In this document: positions 1 to 8,957 of the stretch, in pieces | How the letters are laid out: each line of letters opens with the position of its first letter | How positions within the stretch are numbered: the first letter of the stretch is position 1 | Source of the DNA: CAVZRC01 sp963777695 | GTDB taxonomy: Bacteria; Planctomycetota; Planctomycetia; Isosphaerales; Isosphaeraceae | Assembly (NCBI GenBank): GCA_963777695.1 | Contig: CAVZRC010000003.1 | Location: 5,084,001-5,148,000, forward strand | Direction: 5' to 3' | Length of the DNA stretch: 64,000 nt | Notes under the pieces: generated by a model | The model's input: only the letters and a program-made list of their open reading frames with translations | The model's database searches: none | Told to the model about the DNA's origin: nothing | Made by a program: the position numbers and the translations under genes

Positions 1-90
1 GAGGTCTACCAGAAGTGCAAGATGACCCGGCGCGACGACCGCGCGTTGATGCGTCGCCTCGAGCCGGACTGGACGGGCGAGTTGCTCTGA
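1..90 (+). CDS. 3' end of an unidentified protein
   Basis: An open frame enters from the left edge and ends at TGA 88-90, giving 29 C-terminal residues rich in Arg and Asp. The piece is too short to assign a family. It lies 173 bases before the ygiQ start on the same strand. Confidence 0.5.
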   Translation, partial: EVYQKCKMTRRDDRALMRRLEPDWTGELL

Positions 91-263
91 TTGGTCATCG
101 TTCAATTACACTCGCGACGAACGGCCGAACGGCCTTGCGGCTTCGGGTGCAAGTATTCATCGGCCGCCCGGGCGGATAGAATGAAAACAGGAAGATCGCT
201 CGAAGCGAAGCTATACCACCGAGCGATGGAACTTCCATCGATCCCGATGAGACCTTGCACTCG

Positions 264-2287
264 ATGACCGCTCCTTGCTCTACCATGATCGATCCCAACG
301 TCGCGCCCACGATGCTCCCGGCCTTGCCGGTGGTAACCCCCGAGCGTCCGCACCTGCCGGCCAGCCGGGGCGAGATGGACCGTCGCGGCTGGGATTACGT
401 TGAACGTGGTGTTCGTCACCGGCGATGCGTACGTCGATCATCCCGCGTTTGCGATGGGGATCCTCGGCCGCGTGCTCGAAGCGGCCGGCTACCGGGTCGC
501 AATCCTGAGCCAGCCCGACTGGCGGAGTGCCGCGCCCTGGCGACAGTTCGGGCGGCCCCGGCTGTTCTTCGGCATCAGCGCGGGCAACATGGACAGCATG
601 ATCAACCACTACACGGCCAACAAGAAGGTCCGCAACGACGACGCCTATTCGCCCGGCGGACAGATCGGCCTGCGTCCGGATCGCGCCACCATCCCCTATT
701 GCCAGCGCGCCGCGAAGCCTTCCCCGGCGCGCCGATCATCGCCGGCGGCGTCGAAGCTTCGCTCCGCCGGCTGGCGCATTACGACTACTGGAGCGACACC
801 GTCAAGCGCGCGATCATGCTCGACGCCAAGGCCGACCTGGTCGTCTTCGGCATGGGCGAGCATCAGATCGTCACCATCGCGCGGCGGCTCGCGGCAGGCG
901 AGTCGGTCAAGGATCTCCGCGATATGCGCGGGGTCGCCTACGCCCTGGGCGCCAGCGAGTCGGCCCCCGAGGACGCGCTGGTGCTCCCATCGTTCGAGGA
1001 GGTCAAGACCGACAAGTACCGATTCGCCACGGCGACCAAGATCATCCACCAGGAGACCAACCCCCTCAACGCCAAACGGCTGGTCCAGTTCCACGACCGT
1101 CAGGCGGTCGTCTGCAACCCGCCGCCGCTGCCGGTCAGCCAGGACGATATGGACCGGATCTACGGGCTGCCGTACACGCGACGGCCGCACCCGATGTACA
1201 AGGGGCAGAAGATCCCGGCGTATGAGGTCGTCAAGGACTCGGTGACGATCATGCGCGGCTGTTTCGGCGGCTGCACGTTCTGCTCGATCACGGCGCACCA
1301 GGGTCGGACGATCCAGTCGCGATCGCCCGAGTCGGTCCTGGGCGAACTGAAGCGGATGGGGCAGGATCCCCAGTTCTCCGGGGTCGTCTCGGACATCGGC
1401 GGCCCGACGGCCAACATGTACCAGATGCGATGCACCCGACCCGAGGTCGAGGTCAAATGCAAGCGGCTGTCGTGCGTCCACCCCAAGGTCTGCAAGCTGC
1501 TGGGGACCGACCACGGCCCGCTCGTGGACCTGATGCGACAGAGTCGCGAGGTGCCCGGGATTGACAAGGTGTTCGTCGCCTCGGGCATCCGGATGGACCT
1601 GGCCCAGAAGTCGCCGGAATACCTCGATGAGCTGGCCAAACACCACGTCGGCGGCCATCTGAAGGTCGCGCCGAGCACACGGATTCGAACGTGCTCCGCC
1701 TCATGAAGAAGCCCGACGGCGACGACTTCCGGGGTTTCACCAGGGCATTCCAGGCGGCCAGCGGCCGGGCGGGCAAGAAGCAGTACGTGGTGCCGTACTT
1801 CATCGCCTCCCACCCGGGAAGCGACCTGAACGCGATGATCGACCTGGCTCTTTTCCTCAAGCGGAACGGCCACCGGCCCGACCAGGTCCAGGACTTCATC
1901 CCGGCGCCGTTCGACATCGCCACCTGCATCTTTCACACTGGCATCGACCCCTTCACGGGGCAAGAGGTTTACGTCGCGAAAGGCTTGCGGGACCGGAAGA
2001 TGCAGCGGGCGTTGATGCAATTCTTCAAGCCCGAGAACTACTTTATGGTGCGGGAGGCCCTGCTCAAGGCCGGGCGGGGTGATCTCATCGGAAGCGGGTG
2101 CGACTGCCTGATCCCGGCCCAACCGCCCAAGGAAGCCCTGCGTGCGCGGATGGAGAAGGCAAACGAATCGTTGGGTGAGGATAAGTACGTCCACCAGATC
2201 CCCGCGCAGCAATCGACGGGTTACCGTCCAGGGCGAAAATCACACCAGAGACGGCAAGAAATGCGAAAGAAGAAACCCGGCCAGTGA
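264..2287 (+). CDS. ygiQ: YgiQ family radical SAM protein (UPF0313), interrupted by three frame breaks
   Basis: The deduced product is a radical SAM enzyme of the YgiQ family, whose substrate is not established. Family landmarks run through three frames: an N-terminal FVTGDAYVDHP block, the SAGNMDSMINHYT block, and the CX3CX2C iron-sulphur motif of radical SAM enzymes (Cys codons at 1260, 1272 and 1281). C-terminal blocks include DIATCIFHTGIDPFTG. Continuity needs one base removed near 399 and one added near 712 and near 1673. The repaired length of about 670 residues fits the family. ATG 264 and ATG 285 are both possible starts. Because nothing but single bases is wrong, sequence error is more likely than a pseudogene, but decay cannot be excluded. 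A second 3' fragment of this gene lies at 4467. Confidence 0.85.
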
Positions 2288-2489
2288 CCTCGAGCCACGA
2301 ATCGCTCACGAACAAGAGACCGATCACTCGACTCATAGCTTGTGAGAGAATTGGATTACAGATCGCGGATTCCGGACTGCGAATACATAAATCCTTGACG
2401 ATTCAGGCTTTGAATTAATTCGTAATTCTCTCAGGGTTCGCTGCCATTGCCGAGCAGTGGTGACGTGACTTTCGGCAACAAAACCATGG

Positions 2490-3044
2490 GTGCGAAGGCG
2501 GCTCCTAGTGCGTGTGCTTGCCATATTCGGAATCTGTGTCGGCCTCGGCCTCGTCGTCTGGGGGACCATCGCGGCGCAATACGTCTGGCCGGCACTTCGC
2601 CCCCTACCACGGAGCCGCGCCCTTCGGTTGCTGCTCCTCGTTCACAGCTTTCGGTTCATCGGCTTGGCCTTCCTGGTACCCGGCGTTGTCTCGCCAGATT
2701 TACCGGCCGGGTTCGCACGCCCGGCGGCGTACGGAGATCTCATCGCCGCGGTCCTCGCGCTGGTCGCTCTTGCGGGGCTAGCGAGTAAGTTCGGGATCGG
2801 CTTGGTCTGGGCGTTCAACCTTTGGGGGGTTGCGGATCTGCTCTACGCCTTTTATCAGGGTCTGATCGGTGTCGGGATCAAGCCGGGCCAATTGGGGGCC
2901 GCTTTTTTCATCCCTACCGTTGCGGTGCCACTGCTCTTTGTTACGCACGTCCTGGTATTCCGGCTCTTAATGCGAGGCGACGGTGGAGCCGTTTCGCAAG
3001 ATCCGAACTTCCTCGCCGAGAACAAAAGTCCGACAAAATGGTAG
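2490..3044 (+). CDS. Small integral membrane protein, unknown function
   Basis: The 184-residue product starts at GTG 2490 with a basic head (MRRRLLVRV) followed by at least four hydrophobic segments separated by short loops, so it should sit in the inner membrane. A conserved-looking NLWGVADLLYAFYQG segment occurs near residue 110. The tail is hydrophilic. No catalytic motif or family was recognised. The start could lie a few codons later. It ends 34 bases before the globin-ankyrin gene on the same strand, so the two may be co-transcribed. Confidence 0.6.
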   Translation: MRRRLLVRVLAIFGICVGLGLVVWGTIAAQYVWPALRPLPRSRALRLLLLVHSFRFIGLAFLVPGVVSPDLPAGFARPAAYGDLIAAVLALVALAGLASKFGIGLVWAFNLWGVADLLYAFYQGLIGVGIKPGQLGAAFFIPTVAVPLLFVTHVLVFRLLMRGDGGAVSQDPNFLAENKSPTKW

Positions 3045-3078
3045 TGCGTATTTCGTAGACCCTTTGGTGGAAGCCGGA

Positions 3079-4440
3079 ATGACGAAGAGTACTTCCCCGC
3101 CAGTTCGCGGCGTCAAAGCCGGTGCCCGCCCGGAAGCATCGCTTTACGAACGCATTGGTGCCGAAAAGGTGGAGCGTTTGGTCGCTGCATTCTATGCGCG
3201 AGTGGATCGCGATCCAGTTATCCGCCCGCTCTACGGAAAGACGCTCACCTGCGCGATCCATGCCCTAACCGACTTCATGACAACCTGGTTGGGCGGACCT
3301 CCGGTCTACGACCTTCCTTCCGCCCGGCTCCGCCGCCGACACATGCCGTTCGCCATCGACGCCCGTGCGCGTGACGCCTGGCTCGCCAACATGAAGGCGG
3401 CCGTGCGGGAGGTGGGGATCCCGGCCGCCGAGGCGGGTCTGCTCCTCGCACACCTCGAATTTGGCGCCAGGTCGCTCGTTAACACGGGCGAGACGCCAGA
3501 GAAGGTGCCCTGCCCGGGTGGAACCGACCGGTTCGATGCGCGGCTGGCGGAACAGTGGAACCGGATGACGGGGGTCGAGAACCTCTTCGACGCCGTCTCG
3601 TGCAGCGATCTTGCTCTCCTGCGGTCCATGCTTCCTCTGCGTTTGGTTCCCCACGCGGTACTCATGAGCCACGCACTCGCCGAGTGGCTCGATCCAACGG
3701 GTCGTGCGGACCGACGCTTCGGCCGCCGGTCCGAGCAGGTGAAACCGCTCGAGGTGATCGAGTGTCTGCTCGCGCACCGCAACCTCGACTGCGACCCCGA
3801 TGAGGGAGATGAACTGGGTCGCTTTCGCCACCTTCAGGCGATGATGGAGGCGTACACCGGTGTATCTCGGTTGATCGGACCGGATTCGTCCTTCCACGCC
3901 AACTTGCGGGCGGCGACACGCGACCGGTTCATCGCGGAGGTCGAGCGCGACCGCTCTTGCGTGCGGCTGCTGGGTTTGCGCGGCCAAACCTTGCTCCATG
4001 ACGCCGCGAGGGTCGGCGAGGCCGAGCTGGCGGCGGTGCTCATTCGCTCGGGGGCCGACCCCGATGCCAAGGAGGCGGAGGGCCATACGCCTCTCTACCG
4101 CGCCTCGACGGGGGAAGTGGCCCGCGTGCTTCTCGCCGCAGGCGCGACCGTTGATGTCGCGAGCGGTCCCACTCGGGGGACGGCGTTGCACCAAGCCGCG
4201 CGCCGGGGCTACGTTTCGGTAGCGCAGGCATTGCTCGACCATGGCGCAACCATCGACGCACTCGACGCCAGGAAGGAGACACCGTTGCGCCGGGCCGTGA
4301 ACTGCCGTCAGATCGAGATCGTCCGGCTTCTCGTTCGACACGGGGCCGATCCGTTCGCGGCGGACCGGCGCGGGGCGACACCGCTCGACATGGCTCGCAC
4401 CGCCGAGATGAAACATGCCATGGCCGGCGCCGGAGCATGA
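3079..4440 (+). CDS. Truncated (group II-like) globin fused to ankyrin repeats
   Basis: Residues about 20-135 look like a truncated haemoglobin: SLYERIGAEKVERLV at the start, a FYARVDRDP segment, FMTTWLGGPP, and RRRHMPF with His88 as candidate proximal haem ligand. Trp101 in the RDAWLAN segment sits where group II truncated globins have their hallmark Trp. A middle region of about 160 residues (about 140-300) shows no recognised domain. Residues about 300-450 carry four ankyrin-type repeats (for example TLLHDAARVGEAELAAVLI and TALHQAARRGYVSVAQALL). The frame is open from 2983, but that start would overlap the preceding gene, so ATG 3079 is preferred. No signal peptide is visible, so a cytoplasmic haem sensor or oxygen/NO-handling protein with a protein-binding tail is the inference. 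Confidence 0.75.
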   Translation: MTKSTSPPVRGVKAGARPEASLYERIGAEKVERLVAAFYARVDRDPVIRPLYGKTLTCAIHALTDFMTTWLGGPPVYDLPSARLRRRHMPFAIDARARDAWLANMKAAVREVGIPAAEAGLLLAHLEFGARSLVNTGETPEKVPCPGGTDRFDARLAEQWNRMTGVENLFDAVSCSDLALLRSMLPLRLVPHAVLMSHALAEWLDPTGRADRRFGRRSEQVKPLEVIECLLAHRNLDCDPDEGDELGRFRHLQAMMEAYTGVSRLIGPDSSFHANLRAATRDRFIAEVERDRSCVRLLGLRGQTLLHDAARVGEAELAAVLIRSGADPDAKEAEGHTPLYRASTGEVARVLLAAGATVDVASGPTRGTALHQAARRGYVSVAQALLDHGATIDALDARKETPLRRAVNCRQIEIVRLLVRHGADPFAADRRGATPLDMARTAEMKHAMAGAGA

Positions 4441-4466
4441 TATTGTTCCTTATGTAGTTCGCCAGC

Positions 4467-4544
4467 GACATCGCCACCTGCATCTTTCACGCCGGCATCG
4501 GCCCCTTCACGGGGCAAGAGGTGTATGTCGCGAAAGGCTTGAAG
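4467..4544 (+). pseudogene. Orphan fragment of a second ygiQ 3' region
   Basis: About 80 bases encode DIATCIFHAGIGPFTG and continue to VYVAKGL. They are close to 90 % identical by eye to 1913-1990 inside the ygiQ gene. Similarity starts and stops abruptly, with unrelated sequence on both sides and no start codon. It is a remnant of a duplicated or recombined ygiQ end, 2.55 kb downstream of the parent segment and in the same orientation. Confidence 0.75.
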
Positions 4545-4598
4545 CACAAACGGAAAGGCAGCGGTTCAGGCCCGCGACCGTAACGCGCGGAGATGTCG

Positions 4599-5792
4599 AT
4601 GAAGGCGACAGACCAGAACGGTCCACGTGTATTGAACTCGGTCACGCCACGCAACCTCCTGTCGTTCGGACCGGATCACGAGCCGTTGGAGCTGAATGGC
4701 CTCAACGTCCTGATCGGGCCGAGTGGCTCCGGGAAGTCCAATCTGCTGGAAGCGATTGCCCTGCTCCGCACGTGCCCGAATCGTGAGGGATTCCGGCCGG
4801 TGATCGCCGGCGGCGGGGGTATCGGCGAGTGGATCTGGAAGGGCCGACCCAACGAGCCGGCCTCTATAGAAGCGGTGGTGACTCGCCCCGACGGTCCGCC
4901 GTTGCGGCATAGCGTAGCCTTGCGGAAGCAGCAGCAGTCGTTCCGACTCGAGGACGAGCGGATCGAGAACGAACGGCCGGCCAAGGGCAAGAGTAAGCCG
5001 GACCTGTTTTACCAATACGGCCACGGCCGGCCGGTGATCAACACCGTCAGCGGCAAGAAACGGGCATTGAACCGGCACAACGTCGCGGCGGACGCATCCA
5101 TCCTAGCTCAGCGACAGGATCCGGAAAACTTCCCGGAAATCACCTGCCTGGCGACTATCTATGACCGGATCCGGCTCTACCGGGAGTGGTCGTTCGGCCG
5201 GAACACGGTGTTTCGCGAGCCACAGAAGTCCGACTTGCGTACCGACCGTTTGGAAGAGGATTTCTCGAATCTCGGAATGTTCCTCAACCGCCTGCGGCGG
5301 CAGTCTAAGACGAAGGCAGCCCTGCTCGCCGGCCTGGCGGACCTATACGAAGGGTTGACCGATTTCGACGTGAGCATCGAGGGCGGCACGGTCCAGGTGT
5401 TCTTTATGGAGGGCGACTTTTCGATCCCAGCGACGCGGCTCTCAGACGGCACGGTCCGTTACCTGTGTCTGCTGGCGATCTTGTGCGACCCGGAGCCGCC
5501 GCCGCTGATCGGCATCGAAGAGCCGGAACTCGGGCTGCACCCGGATATCTTGCCGAAAGTCGCCGACCTTCTGATGGCCGCGTCGGAACGGACCCAACTC
5601 ATTGTAACGACGCACTCGGAAATCCTGGTGGATGCGCTCACGGAGCGTCCTGGCGCGGTCGTCGTGTGCGAAAAACACGAGGGGCTAACAATGCTACGGC
5701 GGCCCGACCCGGACGCCCTGGCCGTATGGTTGGAGAAATACCGCCTCGGTCGGCTGTGGATGGACGGCCAGCTTGGGGGGACCCGCTGGTGA
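4599..5792 (+). CDS. OLD/RecF-like AAA ATPase, first gene of a two-gene module
   Basis: The product of about 397 residues has an N-terminal Walker A (GPSGSGKS, near residue 40). Near the C terminus lie an ABC-type signature-like LSDGTVRYL, a Walker B/D-loop GIEEPELGLHP, and a switch His in IVTTHSEILVDAL. This layout is that of SMC/RecF-like ATPases of the AAA_15/AAA_21 type used in OLD, PARIS and AbiL-like systems. GGAG at 4589-4592 is spaced 6 bases from ATG 4599 but abuts ATG 4593, so 4599 is preferred. Its stop overlaps the GTG start of the next gene, implying coupled translation. A cytoplasmic ATPase sensor of phage or DNA damage is inferred from architecture only. Confidence 0.85.
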   Translation: MKATDQNGPRVLNSVTPRNLLSFGPDHEPLELNGLNVLIGPSGSGKSNLLEAIALLRTCPNREGFRPVIAGGGGIGEWIWKGRPNEPASIEAVVTRPDGPPLRHSVALRKQQQSFRLEDERIENERPAKGKSKPDLFYQYGHGRPVINTVSGKKRALNRHNVAADASILAQRQDPENFPEITCLATIYDRIRLYREWSFGRNTVFREPQKSDLRTDRLEEDFSNLGMFLNRLRRQSKTKAALLAGLADLYEGLTDFDVSIEGGTVQVFFMEGDFSIPATRLSDGTVRYLCLLAILCDPEPPPLIGIEEPELGLHPDILPKVADLLMAASERTQLIVTTHSEILVDALTERPGAVVVCEKHEGLTMLRRPDPDALAVWLEKYRLGRLWMDGQLGGTRW

Positions 5793-6385
5793 GCACGATC
5801 TATCTGGAAGGGGGCGGCGACTCCACCCAACTCAAGATTCGCTGCCGCCAAGGGTTCCGCAAGCTCCTGGCGAAGTGTGGCTTCGCCGGGCGGATGCCGA
5901 GGCTGGTTGCCTGCGGCGGGCGGGGTGCCACGTTGGACCACTTCGAGACCACTCACAAGACCAAGATCGTCGGCGAACATGTGGCGATGCTGATAGATAG
6001 TGAAGACCCTATGGCCGACATCGAGGCGGCCTGGGCCCACTTGAAAGCCCGGGACGGCTGGGACCGGCCACCCGGCACGAGTAACTCGCAAGTGCTGCAG
6101 ATGACAACGTGCATGGAGACCTGGATCATCGTCAACCGGGTGGCTCTGGCCCGGCACTACGGCCGGAAATTGCGAACGTCGGCCCTGCCGCCGCTTGTGA
6201 ACGTAGAATCACGGACACGTCACGACGTTCAGACCAGGTTCGTCAATGCGACCGAGAAGTGCTCGAACGCCTATGCCAAGGGTAAGAGGTCGTTTGAAGT
6301 CCTGGGCGAGCTCGACCCGGAGGTGCTCAAGCCCCACCTGCCCAGCTTTGTCCGCATGCTGCGCATTCTGAACGAAAACTTATGA
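5789..6385 (+). CDS. TOPRIM/DUF4276-like partner of the ATPase
   Basis: GTG 5789 overlaps the ATPase stop in a GTGA arrangement. The 198-residue product opens with IYLEGGGDSTQLK, matching the Glu of a TOPRIM fold (E7, with D11 following), and has LIDSEDP (D70, E72, D73) where TOPRIM proteins carry the metal-binding acidic pair. This pattern and the size fit DUF4276-like proteins, which are often encoded next to AAA ATPases. A nuclease or RNase effector controlled by the ATPase is the likely role, but catalytic activity is inferred. No signal peptide or membrane segment is present. The family name is from recall of motif layout, not a search. Confidence 0.7.
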   Translation: MSTIYLEGGGDSTQLKIRCRQGFRKLLAKCGFAGRMPRLVACGGRGATLDHFETTHKTKIVGEHVAMLIDSEDPMADIEAAWAHLKARDGWDRPPGTSNSQVLQMTTCMETWIIVNRVALARHYGRKLRTSALPPLVNVESRTRHDVQTRFVNATEKCSNAYAKGKRSFEVLGELDPEVLKPHLPSFVRMLRILNENL

Positions 6386-6487
6386 GCGTGCCCAACACCA
6401 AAGCCTCATCCCTACGCCGGGAGGAAGCGAATGAAGGGTATGAACCAAGGTCGGCGAGTCGAGCCGCATGAGCGAGAAGGGCCTCCA

Positions 6488-7222
6488 ATGCCACTGCTGG
6501 ACCACTTCAACCCGCCTCTGAACCGGACGCACCCCTGGCGGAGTTTCCACGGGGCCTGGGCCGCGGCCATGGCCCGACTGCTCAACCAGGATGTCTTGCC
6601 CCCGGGCTATTACGCCGTCCCCCTCGTCGATCGCGACGGTCCCATCGAGATCGACGTGGCCGCGCTGCGCGAACAAGGGGCACCTCTGCCAGCCAGCGAT
6701 ACGGCCTGGTCGCAGACGTGGGCGGCGCCGGCCCCGGCCCTTGCGGTCGCCGTGGATTTGCCCGCGGTCGATGGTGTCGAGGTCCAGGTGTTTGTCGACG
6801 ACGGCGATCCGCGGCTTGCTGCCGCGATCGAGTTGCTCAGCCCCCGGAACAAGGACCGACTCGCGGCTCGGCAGGCTTTCGCGGTCGAGTGTGTTGGCTA
6901 CCTGCAGCAGGGTAGTAGTGTCGTGGTCGTGGACACCGTCACCACGCGAAGAGCCGACATGAACGGTACCATCCTGTCCCTCCTTGGGATCGATGCCAGC
7001 GCGGCCGCGATGCCGCCGTCGAGCCTCTCGGCGGTTTCCTATCGAGCCGTGGGCCGTGAGGAGGAACCGCAACAACTTCAGTTATGGCCGGCGTCGCTTG
7101 CCTTGGCCCAGCCCCTGCCGACCCTCCCCTTATGGATCGCCCCCGACTTCTCCGTGCCCCTCGATCTGGAAGCCAGCTACCAGATGACCTGCGCGGACCT
7201 TCGCATCCGTCAAGTGGGGTGA
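6488..7222 (+). CDS. DUF4058-like hypothetical protein
   Basis: The 244-residue soluble product begins MPLLDHFNPPL and continues with a WRSFHGAWAAAMARLLNQ block and a GYYAVP...IEIDVAAL segment, as in DUF4058-like proteins common in planctomycetes and cyanobacteria. Their function is unknown. An upstream in-frame ATG at 6431 is less likely because the recognisable family start is at 6488. It stands alone between the ATPase/TOPRIM pair and the methyltransferase gene. Confidence 0.6.
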   Translation: MPLLDHFNPPLNRTHPWRSFHGAWAAAMARLLNQDVLPPGYYAVPLVDRDGPIEIDVAALREQGAPLPASDTAWSQTWAAPAPALAVAVDLPAVDGVEVQVFVDDGDPRLAAAIELLSPRNKDRLAARQAFAVECVGYLQQGSSVVVVDTVTTRRADMNGTILSLLGIDASAAAMPPSSLSAVSYRAVGREEEPQQLQLWPASLALAQPLPTLPLWIAPDFSVPLDLEASYQMTCADLRIRQVG

Positions 7223-7406
7223 TACACAGAAGCCTTGTGCGACCACGCCCCGCGCCACCGCGATGTCGATTCCGCCGCATTTACCTGCGTCTAATCGCGG
7301 AATCGGATATAACTAGAAGCGAGGCCGAAGCGGGCCGGTCGGACCGAGCCCGGCCGCTGGATTCCGCCCGCACTGCAAACCGGCCAGGAACATAGCGACA
7401 GCCCCG

Positions 7407-8854
7407 ATGAAACGACCCAACAGCCGACAGACGACGATCCGCCCCCCCGCACCCGGCGGGAAGGCTTCAGGACGAACGTCCCAGAAGGATTCGCACGGGA
7501 ATGAGGTGCGTCCGAAGCGGACACGGAGCCTCAGCCACCGGCCCACGATTCGACCCACCGTCGCACCGGCCGCCGAGCTGGCGGCCGCGATCGCGCCCAA
7601 AGTCGTCCGGGCGATCATCCACGACCGCCGTCGACTGGCCACGGCCGTGTCCGAGGCCTTCGAAGGCAAGCGCGAGATCCGCAACGCCAAGGACCGCGAG
7701 GGGATCATCAAGAGCCTCCGCGCACTCATGCGATGGTGGGGCTGGATCGAGCCGCTCCGCCTGAATCGTCCGGAGGACCAGCTATTGCTGGCCTCGCTCC
7801 TGGATAATCCGGAGGTCACTGCGTTCGCACGGGTGTGGGCCGAGCGGGTCGGCCGACCGATCGACGGGTTGGTCCCCGTCGGCGACGCCCCGAGCTGGAC
7901 GGCCCGAGCCGGCGGCTTGAAGCGATGGCTGGCCGGACGACCGGCCAACGCCGACCCCTGGCTGCTCTTCCCCGCCTGGATCCGGGATCAGATACCGGTG
8001 CCGCCCGGCGACGGGACGCCCAAGGCCCGCAAGCTCGAGTTCCTGGCCGCTGTGCAAGTGCCCCCGGCCGTCTGGGCCGGCATACGCGGCGGCGACGAGA
8101 AAGCCATCTGGAGCGAGGTTCGCGCCCAGGGTTGAAGCCGTGGATCCATCGCAAGTTGACCAGCGCGGCCAAGCTCCCGCCCGACACCGACTTGACCGAA
8201 TTCCCCTCCTACAAATCGGGTCACCTGGTCGTCCAGGATCTCGCCTCGCAGCTGGTCGGCCTGGTCTGCGACCCGGACCCCGGCGAGCGGTGGTGGGACG
8301 TCCGCGGGGAGGCATTCAACGGGCTGCACGCCATGCACCTGGCCGCGATCATGCGCGGCAAGGGAGTCGTCGTCTGCACCTTCGAGGCCGAGCGGCGTCG
8401 ACACGATACAGCCCTCCGACTCCGCGCCAGCCGGCTGCACAACATCACCACGAAGATCTGGGATGGTCATCACCCCGTGGGCAAGGCCGCCAGCTTCGAT
8501 GGCGTGGTCTTCGACGCCGCGTGCTCGGGCGTCGGGACCTGGCGCCGACACCCCGACGTGCGCTGGACCGTCACCACGGACGAGATCGGCGGATTCGCGA
8601 CCCGGCAGACGCATGCCCTGGCGTCGGTCGGCTCGCGCGTCAAGCCGGGCGGGACGCTGGTCTATACGGTCGCCACGCTCACCCGGGCCGAAACGTCCGG
8701 GGTGGTCGACGCCTTCCTCGCCGCCCATCCCGACTTCCACCTGCAACCGTTCCCTCATCCGCTGGAGGAGGCCACGACCAATGGCACCCTCGCCGTCTGG
8801 CCGCATCTCCACGACTGCGATGCCCGATTCATCGCTCGGATGATCCGCGGCTGA
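7407..8854 (+). CDS. RsmB/NOP2-like RNA methyltransferase homologue, frame break and altered active site
   Basis: Two overlapping frames (7407-8135 and onward to 8854) join into one protein of about 480 residues if one base is added near 8132 (EVRAQG then LKPWIHRKL). The N-terminal half is a NusB-like helical region. The C-terminal half resembles the Rossmann domain of RNA m5C methyltransferases, with DAACSGVGTWRRHPD at motif IV. The SAM-binding motif I, normally CAxxGGKT, reads DVRGEAFNGLHAMHL. Motif VI, normally TCS with the catalytic Cys, reads VYTVATLTRAE. It may be a non-catalytic RNA-binding paralogue or a decaying gene. Confidence 0.65.
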
Positions 8855-8957
8855 GCCGCAATCGAAGACCAATCCCAGGATTGAACTACGGAGATCGCGG
8901 ATCAGATAAAGGCGACAAATCTTGAATTCCGATCCGTGAATCGAGAGGATCCGGCCC

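Noticed and set aside
264..2287. Programmed ribosomal frameshifting as an explanation for ygiQ and other interrupted genes
   Set aside because: The sites lack a shared slippery heptamer and downstream structure, and are spread at random over unrelated genes; single-base sequence errors explain them more simply.
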